The notes: a model not told the origin generated them from the letters alone. Shown: positions 42,501-51,853, counted from the stretch's first letter. The stretch is DNA of 64,000 nucleotides from JANMZO01 sp963763135 (GCA_963763135.1 CAVXNJ010000010.1:558001-622000); one strand, 5' to 3'. Made by a program: numbers and translations.

Positions 42501-45062
42501 TCAGCGATTGAGTAACGTCCGGGCGCCGACCTGGGCCACACCCAGGTCTTCCAGCAACGTGAGCGCGTCCTTGCGAAGGAAGTCACTCGCCGCCGCGGCC
42601 GGCATCGGCCGGGAGACAAAGAAGCCCTGCACCTTGTCGACACCGAGTTCCCGGACCATCTTCCAGTGTTCGGCCGTTTCGACGCCTTCGACGGTCACCT
42701 TCTGGTTCAGGTCCTTGCCGAGCGCGATCATCGTCGCGAGCAAGCGGCGGGCCGTCGGCTTCTCCAGGGCTTCGAGGAGGAAGCTGCGGTCGATCTTCAA
42801 ATGGTGAACCGGCAGGTCAGCAAGGTACGACAGCGAGGTTTGACCCGCACCGAAGTCGTCGATGGCCAGTTTGAGGCCTTCGCTCGCAAGGTCCTTCAAA
42901 TGCCGGATGGAACGTTCCGGGTCTTCCATCACGCGGGATTCGGTGATCTCAAGGGTGAGCGCCGACGTGGGCAAACCGAGTTGGCGAAGCGCAGACAGAA
43001 GTTCCTCGGTGACGTCGGTACGACCCAACGACACCGGTGAGATGTTGACCGAAACGGTGAGATCGGTATTGCCGGGAAACGCCCGCCAGTTCGCCAGATC
43101 GGTCAGGGCCTGCGAAGCCATCTGCACCGTGAGTTCGTGGATGAGATGCGTTTCTTCGGCGAGGGCGATGAACTCGTCGGGGCGGGCGAACACACCCGGC
43201 GACGTCTGCCATCGGGCGAGCGCCTCGAATGCCGTGACGGTTCCCGTCCGGATGTCGACCACAGGTTGGTAGTACGGGAGGATCTGGAAGCCTTCGATGG
43301 CCCGGCGAAGTTCTACGGTTCGGGCGAGGGTATTGGCTCCGACGGACTGCCTGGTCTGCTCCGGCGTGTAGATGCTCTCGGTCACCGACTTCGCCCGATG
43401 CATCGCATTGTCGGCACTGCGCATGAGCAACGTGACGTCGAGGCCGTGCGTCGGGTACTGCACGATCCCGATCGCCGCACCCACTTCGACTTCGTCGGTT
43501 CCGACACGGTACGGCTTCCGAAAGCCTCGGATCAGATTGGAGGCGATTGCCTCCGCTTCGGAGATCGAGACTTTTGGAAGCGTTACCGTGAACTCGTCGC
43601 CACCGAGGCGGGCCACCAACACGTCGCGCGGGGCGATCCGGACGATCCGCTGCCCGATTTCGGCAAGTAGCGCATCGCCCGCATCGTGACCGTAATGCTC
43701 GTTCACCACCTTGAAGTGGGTCAGGTTGATGAGGAGCACCGAGGTGTCCGTCTTGTCCTCCATGTGCTGGACAAGGGCATTCGTGAACGCCGCCCGGTTG
43801 GCCAGGTCGGTCACCGGATCTCGAAGCGCATCGTGGACCCGCTCTTCGATCTCGATCTCCAGCGCATCCATCAATCGATCCTGCTCAAGCCACAACGCAA
43901 GGTGGCGAGCCAGCGTCTCGAGGATGACAACGTCTTCCGCCGAGAAATTGTGGAATTCATCGCTATGACTCGAGACGACAAGCAAGCCGATCGACTCTCC
44001 GTTAGCGAGGAGCGGCGCAGCCATCGCAGTTTTTGCTGCCCGCCAAGGTGCATCGACCGACATCAGCCGACTTTTTGTCTCGGTCATGATCTCGAGCCAT
44101 TCCGGTGGTAGTTCGTTCAACGGAGTCGGCGTGCGAGCATCCCCTTGAATTACTAGAGCGGACCCAGGAACAAGATTTCGCACGTTGAGTAGGACAACCT
44201 CACTTTCGCCACCCCGAGCCGTTTGAGCCGCGTGCTCAAGGATCTTAGAAAATTCGGTCGCGTCCCGCGACTGCGACAGAAGATCAGAAAAGTGAAACAA
44301 GTTGGCTGACTCCTCGGCCCGCGTCGACAGCCTCGCGTATTGCCGGAGCGGATGCGCAAGCGCAAGAACGAGCACGATGAAGAGCACGCCACCAACAACG
44401 TTGGAGGCAAGGATCGAAAAGACCAGAACTGACGTCGAAAAGAGCACAAATGACAGTTCATACAGCCGGTAGTCGGTCTGAATCACTCGCCATAGGGGAA
44501 AACGATCACCAACGTTCGATTGGAACACCGTCCAAACAGCAGGGCTGATAACGAGCACCGAAAGGAAGCCCGCTCCGAGAATGAGGAGGTCGCGATCGCC
44601 CAGTGAGCTACTAAATGACAGCCGTGTAATTACCGAACTAAAGAGGCTGACTTCCAACCCACCCTGGGCGAAGTTGATCAGAACGAGCCAGGGCAGACCC
44701 TTCCGTTTTGAAGGCGACAATCGCCGATACGAGCCGGCGCCTTGAGCCACCGCGCGCACAACGACATGGACCCACGGCGGAAGCAGCAGCGCACCAGCAA
44801 CGAGCAGCATCTCGGCAATCGTCACGGAGTGTGAAACTCGGCCGAACCGAAAGGTCACCGCGGTCGATTCAGCGAGAAAGTACACGAAGGTCATCAGGCA
44901 GGCGAAAACCACAAGCCGCCCTAACGGACCCTTGTCTTCCGTCGCTACCGGGGGAGCGACGAGCCATACGAGAGCAAATGTGCCACAGGTGAAGGCCGCT
45001 GTCCGCCGAAGCCGGGCCATCAAGGGGATCTCAATCGGAGATTCACTCAAAGTGGCCGCCAA
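42501..45062 (-). CDS. membrane GGDEF-EAL cyclic-di-GMP protein
   Basis: An 853-residue protein. About seven hydrophobic segments fill the first 240 residues, a GAF-like domain follows (about 255-400), then GGDEF with intact RLGGDEF (485-491) and EAL with intact EAL (613-615) plus later EITES and DDFGAG motifs. It may both make and degrade cyclic di-GMP; with both signatures intact, either net activity is possible. Its N-terminus resembles an integral-membrane sensor. It lies beside no obvious client; the Tad pilus or Flp genes in this window could be outputs. ATG 45062, or ATG 45020 as an alternative. Confidence 0.93.
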   Translation of the reverse strand: MAATLSESPIEIPLMARLRRTAAFTCGTFALVWLVAPPVATEDKGPLGRLVVFACLMTFVYFLAESTAVTFRFGRVSHSVTIAEMLLVAGALLLPPWVHVVVRAVAQGAGSYRRLSPSKRKGLPWLVLINFAQGGLEVSLFSSVITRLSFSSSLGDRDLLILGAGFLSVLVISPAVWTVFQSNVGDRFPLWRVIQTDYRLYELSFVLFSTSVLVFSILASNVVGGVLFIVLVLALAHPLRQYARLSTRAEESANLFHFSDLLSQSRDATEFSKILEHAAQTARGGESEVVLLNVRNLVPGSALVIQGDARTPTPLNELPPEWLEIMTETKSRLMSVDAPWRAAKTAMAAPLLANGESIGLLVVSSHSDEFHNFSAEDVVILETLARHLALWLEQDRLMDALEIEIEERVHDALRDPVTDLANRAAFTNALVQHMEDKTDTSVLLINLTHFKVVNEHYGHDAGDALLAEIGQRIVRIAPRDVLVARLGGDEFTVTLPKVSISEAEAIASNLIRGFRKPYRVGTDEVEVGAAIGIVQYPTHGLDVTLLMRSADNAMHRAKSVTESIYTPEQTRQSVGANTLARTVELRRAIEGFQILPYYQPVVDIRTGTVTAFEALARWQTSPGVFARPDEFIALAEETHLIHELTVQMASQALTDLANWRAFPGNTDLTVSVNISPVSLGRTDVTEELLSALRQLGLPTSALTLEITESRVMEDPERSIRHLKDLASEGLKLAIDDFGAGQTSLSYLADLPVHHLKIDRSFLLEALEKPTARRLLATMIALGKDLNQKVTVEGVETAEHWKMVRELGVDKVQGFFVSRPMPAAAASDFLRKDALTLLEDLGVAQVGARTLLNR

Positions 45063-45213
45063 GTTGCTCGGCTTCTAACACTGAGAAAGAGTCGACGACA
45101 GGCAGTCGGATGCCCACGTCATCGATGTCGGCGATGGCGTTCCTTACCCACCACACAGGAGTATGGAGGTCATCATGCGTGGATCGTTCGGCTGATTGCG
45201 ACGTTCTTTTCAT
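45043..45213 (-). CDS. possible small protein upstream of the GGDEF-EAL gene
   Basis: A 56-residue open frame (ATG 45213) with fair codon bias reads TPVWWVRNAIADIDDVGIRLPVVDSF and stops inside the GGDEF-EAL start region, overlapping it by 20 bases. Overlap with a downstream start is typical of real actinobacterial operons. Against it, there is no clear ribosome-binding site and no family match I know. It could equally be a chance frame. Confidence 0.3.
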   Translation of the reverse strand: MKRTSQSAERSTHDDLHTPVWWVRNAIADIDDVGIRLPVVDSFSVLEAEQLGGHFE

Positions 45214-45217
45214 TATC

Positions 45218-45256
45218 GGAAGGACCACCCTCTTTTTGGGGGTGGTCTTTCCCTTT
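45218..45256 (+). terminator. intrinsic terminator with no upstream gene assigned
   Basis: GGAAGGACCACCC (45218-45230) pairs with GGGTGGTCTTTCC (45239-45251), with a CTCTTTTTGG-type loop, and is followed by CCTTTT. The orientation is plus strand. The nearest annotated plus-strand gene upstream is kilobases away, so it ends either a small RNA or a leader of the MFS gene. A tiny frame with a good ribosome-binding site (ATG 45175, MRGSFG, stop at 45193-45195) lies just before it. Confidence 0.65.
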
Positions 45257-45419
45257 TCGGCGACAGTTCGTAGGAACTAAAGTCATTCCCTCGGAAACGA
45301 ACTGAGATTCACAAAAGTGTCAAAAACGGTCTCTTGGAGTGAACTTTTGTGGGTCCACCCGAGAAGACATACCCAGTTGGTCATCAACTCAAACAACACG
45401 TTGAACTAAAGTCCTCCGC
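45257..45419 (+). promoter_or_regulatory. leader of the MFS gene with repeats
   Basis: This stretch holds the direct repeat GAACTAAAGTC at 45274-45284 and 45403-45413 (just before the MFS ATG), AGTTCGT/ACGAACT arms (about 45265-45302), and a perfect 9-bp inverted repeat CACAAAAGT (45310-45318) with ACTTTTGTG (45343-45351). No standard promoter stands out. The structures suggest regulation, but their partners are unknown. Confidence 0.4.
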
Positions 45420-46628
45420 ATGTTGAAAGTCGGCCGCAACTTCCAGCGGCTTTGGCTTGCTACCGCAGTGTCAGCAGTCGGCGACGGGATGTTGATCAGC
45501 GGATTTCAGCTTTTGGCGGAGAGGAAGACCGCCAACGAGTTTCAGATCGCCTCTGTGTTTGCGATCGGCCGAATCCCTTGGGCGGCTGCGCTTCTGTTCG
45601 GAGCCTGGACAGATCGAAGAAATGCCCGCTCTGTCCTGGTTGGCTCCGACATTTTTCGAGCAACCATTCTTAGTGCCTTGGGTCTTCTACTGTTCGTGAG
45701 CCCTTCAACGGTCACGCTCCCACTATTGATGGTCGCGATCTTGTCCTTGAACGCCGCCAGCGTTTGCTTTTTTTGTGGGATGCAGCGCGCTTTTCCGATG
45801 GTTGTCGAAGATCGAGATCTTGAACGTGCGAGCGGATACCAAGAAGTCGCACTTACAGGTGGCGAGATGCTCCTCGGCCCGTCGCTCGGCGGAGTTTTGT
45901 TCCTCGCCGGAAAAGGTCCTGTGGTGGGAGATGCGCTGAGCTTCGCAGGTTCAGCCGCACTGTTGGCGACACTTCCATCGATGCCTCCGACCGAGACCTC
46001 GGCCGGCGCTTGGCAGGACATCAAGGCCGGGCGAGCGCATTTTGCTGCTTCACCAGTGATTCGCTCTTTGACTGCCACCATCTCCGTCGCCGCATTCCTT
46101 CAGGCGTACACGTTGTCAACCTTGGTCATCATGGGCAAAATTACGTTTCACCTGGGCGACGGAGCATTTGGTCTCTTTCTTACAACAATTGCCCTCGGAA
46201 GCATCGTCGGAGGTTTGGTCGCTCCAAAAATGGTCGAGCAACTGGCGTCGGCAACCATTCCCCTGATCATGGTGGTTCTTGGGCTCTGCTACCTCGCGTG
46301 CATCGGGGTCAGATCGGCAACATTCGTTGCGGTGGCGCTCGCCGTCGAAGGCGTTGGAATCGTCGTAGCGAATGTCTACAACGGGGTAGCGAGGACTCGC
46401 CTTACGCCGCCCCATCTCCGCGGACGCGTGGTGGGACTAAGCCGTGCCTTTATCTATGGCGCTCAGGTTCCTGGAGCTTTGACTGCAGGTGTGATCGCCC
46501 GACAGCTCGGTACGGACTGGGTTTTTGGAATCGCAGGCGGGGCGTTTGTGCTGATGGGCCTTACGGTCGCTCGACCGCTGCGGAAGATCCTGCGGGAGAA
46601 TCCGGGATGGCAGGCGGCGGGCTCGTAG
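45420..46628 (+). CDS. MFS exporter (EntS/macrolide-efflux-like)
   Basis: A 402-residue transporter with about twelve helices, starting FQRLWLATAVSAVGDGMLISGFQLLA, and with GAWTDRRNARSVLV matching the loop 2-3 motif of the MFS_3 efflux group. These proteins export drugs, macrolides or siderophores. Codon use is more AT-rich than its neighbours (many TTT, CTT and GCT codons), and its leader is complex, both consistent with transfer. ATG 45420 follows GTCCTCCGC, so no strong ribosome-binding site is visible. The upp gene converges downstream. Confidence 0.85.
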   Translation: MLKVGRNFQRLWLATAVSAVGDGMLISGFQLLAERKTANEFQIASVFAIGRIPWAAALLFGAWTDRRNARSVLVGSDIFRATILSALGLLLFVSPSTVTLPLLMVAILSLNAASVCFFCGMQRAFPMVVEDRDLERASGYQEVALTGGEMLLGPSLGGVLFLAGKGPVVGDALSFAGSAALLATLPSMPPTETSAGAWQDIKAGRAHFAASPVIRSLTATISVAAFLQAYTLSTLVIMGKITFHLGDGAFGLFLTTIALGSIVGGLVAPKMVEQLASATIPLIMVVLGLCYLACIGVRSATFVAVALAVEGVGIVVANVYNGVARTRLTPPHLRGRVVGLSRAFIYGAQVPGALTAGVIARQLGTDWVFGIAGGAFVLMGLTVARPLRKILRENPGWQAAGS

Positions 46629-46658
46629 CCCCGATCGGCCACTCGTGGATCGGAGCGA

Positions 46659-47297
46659 CTACGCCGAGGTGGACTGACCGAACAATCGGTCGCCCGCGTC
46701 GCCCAGACCGGGAACGATGAAGGCCCGCTCGTTGAGGCCCGGATCGAGGGCAGCGGTGACGATACGGACCGTCGGGCAGGCCTCCTCCACACGCTTCACG
46801 CCTTCGGGGGCCGAGATGACTGAAACAGCGGTGACGTTCTCGGCGCCTCGGTTGAGCAACAGCTGGCAGGTGAAGGCAAGCGAGCCACCCGTGGCCAGCA
46901 TGGGGTCGAGCACAAACACATCGCGTCCGGCGAGATTGGCGGGAAGCTTCTGGGCGTACTGTTCGGGTTCGAATGTCTCTTCGTTGCGGCGAAGGCCGAT
47001 CATGCCGACTTCAGCCTCGGGAAGCACCGAGAGAAACCCGTCGAGCAGACCCAGGCCGGCGCGCAGAATCGGCACGAGCAGCGGGCCGGGGGCCGCGAGC
47101 CTGACACCGGGAGAGTCAAGGCCCGTCGGGGTACGAACTGTCACTGCGTCGACATTGATTGAGCGGGTGGCCTCGTAGGCAAGCAGCGCAGCAATCTCGG
47201 AAACCGCCTTGCGAAACACCGGTGATGGAGTGTTCTCATCCCGCAGAACGGTGATGCGATGGGCAACGAGCGGATGATCGACGACGTGCAGGGCCAT
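46659..47297 (-). CDS. upp: uracil phosphoribosyltransferase
   Basis: A 212-residue type I phosphoribosyltransferase. The PRPP loop DPMLATGGS is at 131-139, LVPILRAGLGLLDG (74-87) forms the other PRPP contact, and the C-terminus GLGDAGDRLFG is the uracil-binding segment. It makes UMP from uracil and PRPP for pyrimidine salvage. The frame opens earlier at 47357, but ATG 47297 gives the usual N-terminus (ALHVVDHPLVAHRI). Confidence 0.96.
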   Translation of the reverse strand: MALHVVDHPLVAHRITVLRDENTPSPVFRKAVSEIAALLAYEATRSINVDAVTVRTPTGLDSPGVRLAAPGPLLVPILRAGLGLLDGFLSVLPEAEVGMIGLRRNEETFEPEQYAQKLPANLAGRDVFVLDPMLATGGSLAFTCQLLLNRGAENVTAVSVISAPEGVKRVEEACPTVRIVTAALDPGLNERAFIVPGLGDAGDRLFGQSTSA

Positions 47298-47413
47298 GGG
47301 CTTGCAGGTTAGTGCGGCGGCACCCACGTGGCGGCCGAGCGTACGTGTCTGATTCACCCCTCCCAGAAGGGGGTCTCAGAAGAAAACCACACAAATACCG
47401 GGCGCTCGCAGAA

Positions 47414-47935
47414 TCAGACGAAGTAGCGGATCTCGCCGTCGCTTGCCGCCATGACGGCATACACCGCCGCATGAAGGGTGGCGTGGAGTTCCTGAAAACG
47501 GCTGGCTTCGAGATCCTCGTCGTCGACCTCGGGGGAAATCGACGGTCCGCCCTCGGTCAGCGGAAGGTCTTCCTCGATTGAGGCGAACGCGGCGTCCCAG
47601 TCGGTCGAGGCGGCGGCGATGTTGAGGCGCATGTTCGGCGCCTGGACGAGGGCGCGGTCAAGATCCTGCACGATCGTGATGACAACATCGGTAGTGGTAC
47701 GAACCCCGGGCGTCGAAAGCAGGTTGAGCGCCTGGAGCTTCCGCATGGCCATGGCCATCACGAGCATCGGGTCACCGAGCTCGTGGACGGCCGAATCGAT
47801 CGACTCGAGGTTCAGCGAGATTGTCTTCGGCACACCGAACCAACGCCGGAGCGTGTCGAAGAGTTCAGCCGTGACTCCGTGGAGCGCCAGAAGCTCGTTC
47901 GGCTTTGGAAGTACTTCTGCCCCATCGGAATCCAT
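47414..47935 (-). CDS. hypothetical protein of unknown function
   Basis: A 173-residue acidic cytoplasmic protein with no signal or membrane segment. It reads ELLALHGVTAELFDTLRRWFGVPKTISLN near the start and LHAAVYAVMAASDGEIRYFV at the end, with an acidic loop (EEDLPLTEGGPSISPEVDDEDLE) in between. I do not recognise the family. Coding bias is good and the length is clean. ATG 47935 is preferred because upstream codons run into the tandem repeat. It is transcribed away from the helicase gene, with the 64-bp repeat between them. Confidence 0.7.
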   Translation of the reverse strand: MDSDGAEVLPKPNELLALHGVTAELFDTLRRWFGVPKTISLNLESIDSAVHELGDPMLVMAMAMRKLQALNLLSTPGVRTTTDVVITIVQDLDRALVQAPNMRLNIAAASTDWDAAFASIEEDLPLTEGGPSISPEVDDEDLEASRFQELHATLHAAVYAVMAASDGEIRYFV

Positions 47936-47974
47936 GTCGTTGATTGTGACCGAATTCGCGCCATAAAAGGAGAT

Positions 47975-48130
47975 AGTGGGGATCATTGACCGGAAAACGT
48001 TCGCATATTGACACCCGAACGACCACAAGCACAGAGCTAGTGGGGATCATTGACCGGAAAACGTTCGGCTACTGACACCCGAACGACCACAAGCACAGAG
48101 CTAGTGGGGATCATTGACCGGAAAACGTTG
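47975..48130. repeat. 64-bp tandem repeat (about 2.4 copies) between divergent genes
   Basis: Units begin TAGTGGGGATCATTGACC at 47975, 48039 and 48103; the third is cut off after AACGTT at 48130. Units 1 and 2 differ at only a few bases (CATATT against GGCTACT, about 48004-48010 and 48068-48074). Each full unit contains CGTTCG and CGAACG arms and two TTGAC-like boxes. It fills the divergent gap between the 173-residue protein and the helicase, an ideal position for regulation. Confidence 0.9.
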
Positions 48131-48194
48131 CGGTCGACGGCGTTCCGACACGCGATCCCCCGTTTTTGTCACAGGTCACCGATAAGGTCGTTGG

Positions 48195-50576
48195 GTGAGC
48201 ACTTCCCTCCAGCAGCGATCCTTTACATCGTTGTTACAGGAACTCGCGACCAACGGCGAACTCGCTCACGTTGAGCGGATTGCGCCTCGCCCGGCTCGAG
48301 TGGTCGCGCTCGACCCGAACATCAACGCAGTGGTCGACGCGTATTTCCCGTCGGTTACCTCTGGGCTGTGGTCGCACCAGGCTTCGGCGATCGAAGCCGT
48401 ACGTTCCGGTCAGTCGATCGTGGTCGCGACCGGCACGGCGTCGGGTAAATCGCTGTGTTATCAGATTCCCCTCGCTTCGGCCGCTTTGCAAACCAAGGGA
48501 CAGGCCACCTCACTTCTCCTGTTTCCGACGAAGGCCCTTGCGCAGGATCAGCTTCGGTCGCTGGCCTCGCTTGGCATAAAGGGACTGACAGCGGTCACCT
48601 ACGACGGCGACACCAGCCCCGACGCTCGCCAGTGGGCGCGTCGTCATGCCACCGCCGTGCTCACGAACCCCGACATGCTTCACACCGGGATCCTGCCGTA
48701 CCACGGCCGCTGGGCGAACTTTCTCAAACGCCTGCAGTTCGTCGTGATCGACGAGTTGCACGTCTACCGAGGCATCTTCGGATCACATCTGGCCCAGATC
48801 ATCCGACGCCTAGTTCGTATGTGTACGTACTATGGGAGCAACCCGACGTTCGTCTTCGCGAGCGCAACCATTGGTGAACCCGCCGCCTTGGCCACGGAAC
48901 TGTGCGGGAAACCGGTCACCTGCATCAGCAACGACGGCTCGCCGCTGGGCGAGCGCCACATAGCGGTGTGGAATCCGCCTCCCGAACCCGATGGTGTGCC
49001 GGTATCCGGAAACTCGGCCACCGCAACGCTGTTGGCCGCCCTGGTAAACGATGGTCATCGTGCGATTGCGTTCTGCCGCGGGCGGCGGGGAGCCGAACTT
49101 GTGGCGTCACGAGCGAAACACCTCGTCGACGACGAACTGTTCGACGCTATCCAGCCCTACCGCGGGGGATTCCTGGCGGAAGAGCGCCGAGCGATCGAGC
49201 GTCGGCTGTTCGATGGTTCCCTCCGCGGCGTGGCGGCCACGAACGCATTGGAACTTGGTGTTGACATTGGGGGTCTCGACGCGTGCATCTGCAACGGGTT
49301 TCCCGGCACCATCTCGTCGTTTCGTCAGCAGATCGGTAGAGCCGGGCGTTCGGCCCAGTCGAGTCTGGCCGTCCTCGTTGCGGGCGACGATGCGCTCGAC
49401 CAGTGGTACGCCCAGAACCCCCGGGAGCTCTTCCGCAGATCTCCGGAGCCGGTCGTCATCAATGTCGCCAATCCCTTCGTCCTGGTGCCGCATCTCGCCT
49501 GCGCCGCGCACGAGTTGCCTTTGCGGCCCGAAGAAGCCGACGACTGGGACACCTCGTCAGCGACGGCGGCAAACGAGTCGTCACCGCGGCCGGAGTCAGC
49601 TGACCCCGTCGTCAATCTCACCCTCGACGACGCAGTGGCTCCGAGGCTCGGGACCGACGACGTGAGTGAGGCGTTCATCGACGGCGTTCGTGCACTCGTG
49701 CACAACGATCAGCTCGTGATCGTCAACGGGCGAGCGGTATACGCCGGGCGCGGTTCGCCGTCGAACCGGGTGTCGCTGCGTAGCGGTGGGGGAAGCGAGT
49801 TCCGCATCGTCGACCAACGTGCACGCTTGATCGGCACGGTCGATGGCTCTCGGGTGTTCCCAACCCTTCATGAAGGTGCGCTGTACCTGCACCAGGGTCA
49901 GCAGTACCGCGTAACGCGTCTCGACACCGACGATCGTGCCGCATGGGTCGATGCCGTGAACCTCGACGAATACACTCAGTCACGATCCACCACCGATGTG
50001 AGTTTCGTAGGTGTACATACAAGTACCACCGTTGGGCCGCTGACACTTCGACTCGGAACGGTCGAGATCCATGAGCAGGTGATCGGCTACCAGCGGAAGA
50101 AGATCAGCACCGGTGCGTTGATGAGCAACGAGATGCTCGACCTGCCTCCGTCGACCCTCGTGACCCGGGCGTTCTGGTACACGGTTCCTGAAGACCTCCT
50201 GATTCGTGCCGGGCTCGACGGCGCGCTCGGTCCACGCACACCGGGAACCCTTCACGCCGTCGAACACACCGCGATCGCCATGCTCCCGCTGTTCACCATT
50301 TGCGACCGATGGGACGTCGGTGGCGTGTCGATTGCCGTTCATCCGCAGACCGGTGAAGCCACGATCGTCATCTACGACGGCTACCCCGGTGGTGCCGGAA
50401 TCGCCGAGCTTGGCTACGCGGCCGGCCGCCAGCATCTCATTGCGACCCTCGAAGCGTTGAAGCGATGTGCATGCACCGACGGATGCCCGTCGTGCGTTCA
50501 GTCACCGAAATGCGGCAACGGCAACGAGCCGCTCGACAAGCACGGCGCGATATCGCTTCTCCGTGCTGCGCTGTAG
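48195..50576 (+). CDS. DEAD/DEAH helicase with DUF1998 zinc-cluster (MrfA-like)
   Basis: A 793-residue superfamily 2 helicase. The P-loop GTASGKS is near 80-86, VIDELHVYRG near 184-193, SATIGEP after that, and ALELGVDIGG and QQIGRAGR in the second RecA domain. The C-terminal DUF1998 part carries the cysteine cluster from Cys 758 (CACTDGCPSCVQSPKC). This is the layout of Bacillus MrfA (YprA), which works in mitomycin-type DNA damage repair. GTG 48195 is the only start near the coding onset. It is divergent from the orphan gene across the tandem repeat. Confidence 0.92.
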   Translation: MSTSLQQRSFTSLLQELATNGELAHVERIAPRPARVVALDPNINAVVDAYFPSVTSGLWSHQASAIEAVRSGQSIVVATGTASGKSLCYQIPLASAALQTKGQATSLLLFPTKALAQDQLRSLASLGIKGLTAVTYDGDTSPDARQWARRHATAVLTNPDMLHTGILPYHGRWANFLKRLQFVVIDELHVYRGIFGSHLAQIIRRLVRMCTYYGSNPTFVFASATIGEPAALATELCGKPVTCISNDGSPLGERHIAVWNPPPEPDGVPVSGNSATATLLAALVNDGHRAIAFCRGRRGAELVASRAKHLVDDELFDAIQPYRGGFLAEERRAIERRLFDGSLRGVAATNALELGVDIGGLDACICNGFPGTISSFRQQIGRAGRSAQSSLAVLVAGDDALDQWYAQNPRELFRRSPEPVVINVANPFVLVPHLACAAHELPLRPEEADDWDTSSATAANESSPRPESADPVVNLTLDDAVAPRLGTDDVSEAFIDGVRALVHNDQLVIVNGRAVYAGRGSPSNRVSLRSGGGSEFRIVDQRARLIGTVDGSRVFPTLHEGALYLHQGQQYRVTRLDTDDRAAWVDAVNLDEYTQSRSTTDVSFVGVHTSTTVGPLTLRLGTVEIHEQVIGYQRKKISTGALMSNEMLDLPPSTLVTRAFWYTVPEDLLIRAGLDGALGPRTPGTLHAVEHTAIAMLPLFTICDRWDVGGVSIAVHPQTGEATIVIYDGYPGGAGIAELGYAAGRQHLIATLEALKRCACTDGCPSCVQSPKCGNGNEPLDKHGAISLLRAAL

Positions 50577-50642
50577 GCATACGGTTTTTCGAGGAGCTCG
50601 GTCCGCGGTCAGCCGTAACGGTTCAGCGGTACTGACGGCCGG

Positions 50643-51809
50643 TCAGCGGAACTGCCGGAAGCAGGTGCGGATGTCGGCGACGAACAGTTCGGGTTGTTCG
50701 AAGGCGGCGAAGTGTCCGCCCTTCGGCTGCTCCGACCAGTGGACGATGTTGGGAAAGTTGTCGCCCATCCATTCCCGCACAGGTGCCACGATTTCCTTCG
50801 GATACGCCGCCACGCCAACCGGAACCGTAACAACCGAGGGTCGGGCTTTGCCAAAACTCTCCCAGTACAGACGAGCCGAACTGGCGGCGCTGTTGGTCGC
50901 CCAGTAGAGCATCACGTTGTCGAGCAGCTCATCGCGATCGAGCACGTTCTCGGGATGCCCGTCGCAGTCGGTCCACGCGTAGAACTTCTCGAGGATCCAG
51001 GCGGCCTGGCCGGAGGGAGAGTCGGCGAGGCCGTAGCCGAGTGTCTGCGGTCGAGTGGATTGCTGCTTCGAGTACCCCGAGTCCCATGTCGCGTAGAACT
51101 CGGCTCCCTTCAGGGCCCGTTGGGCCTGCTCGCTCGGTTCTCCGCCGTTGCGGGGCCGCGAACCCATGGCGAGCGTGATGTGAATGGCATCGCAATGCCC
51201 AGGATCATGCGCACCGATGGCCGAGGTCACTGCGGAGCCCCAGTCGCCGCCCTGAGCGAAATAGTGGTCGTACCCCAGACGCGCCATCAACGTGGCCCAC
51301 GTGGCGGCAATTCGTTCGACTCCCCATCCGGTCGTAGTCGGCTTGCCGGAGAAGCCGAATCCGGGAAGCGACGGGCACACGACATGGAATGCGTCGGCGG
51401 CATCGCCTCCGAATGCGGTTGGATTGGTCAGTGGCTCGATCACCTTGTGGAACTCAACGATTGATCCCGGCCATCCATGGGTGATGATCAGCGGGCGTGC
51501 GTCGGCGTGCGGCGAGCGCTGGTGGATGAAGTGCACCTCGAGCTCGTCGATGTTCGTTGTGAACTGGTCGAACCGGTTGAGCTTGGCCTCACGCTCGCGC
51601 CAGTCGTACCGATCAGCCCAATATGCGCACATATCTTTGATCCACGACAGCGGTGCACCCTGGCTCCAGTCATGGACGAGTTCCTTCTCGGGCCAGCGGG
51701 TCAGCGCGAGTCGGCTCTTGAGATCTGCGAGCACTTCATCAGTGACGTGGATCCGAAAAGGAACGACGGGAGCTTCGGTGGAGTCGTCGGTGGAGTCGTC
51801 GATGGGCAT
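50643..51809 (-). CDS. epoxide hydrolase (EHN-domain alpha/beta hydrolase)
   Basis: A 388-residue enzyme. The N-terminal EHN domain (about 15-125) precedes the hydrolase core: oxyanion HGWPGS (111-116), nucleophile Asp 189 in GGDWGS, and catalytic His 366 in KGGHFAAFE. It opens epoxides to diols. Two tyrosines in the cap that activate the epoxide cannot be placed with certainty. It is followed downstream, on the same strand, by no close gene. ATG 51809. Confidence 0.92.
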   Translation of the reverse strand: MPIDDSTDDSTEAPVVPFRIHVTDEVLADLKSRLALTRWPEKELVHDWSQGAPLSWIKDMCAYWADRYDWREREAKLNRFDQFTTNIDELEVHFIHQRSPHADARPLIITHGWPGSIVEFHKVIEPLTNPTAFGGDAADAFHVVCPSLPGFGFSGKPTTTGWGVERIAATWATLMARLGYDHYFAQGGDWGSAVTSAIGAHDPGHCDAIHITLAMGSRPRNGGEPSEQAQRALKGAEFYATWDSGYSKQQSTRPQTLGYGLADSPSGQAAWILEKFYAWTDCDGHPENVLDRDELLDNVMLYWATNSAASSARLYWESFGKARPSVVTVPVGVAAYPKEIVAPVREWMGDNFPNIVHWSEQPKGGHFAAFEQPELFVADIRTCFRQFR

Positions 51810-51853
51810 GACCTCGACACTACGGGTCGCCGCCCGTTATCGCCAACGCGGAT

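Noticed and set aside
47975..48130. CRISPR array
   Set aside because: The units are direct tandem copies of 64 bases with no separate unique spacers, and no cas genes lie in the window.
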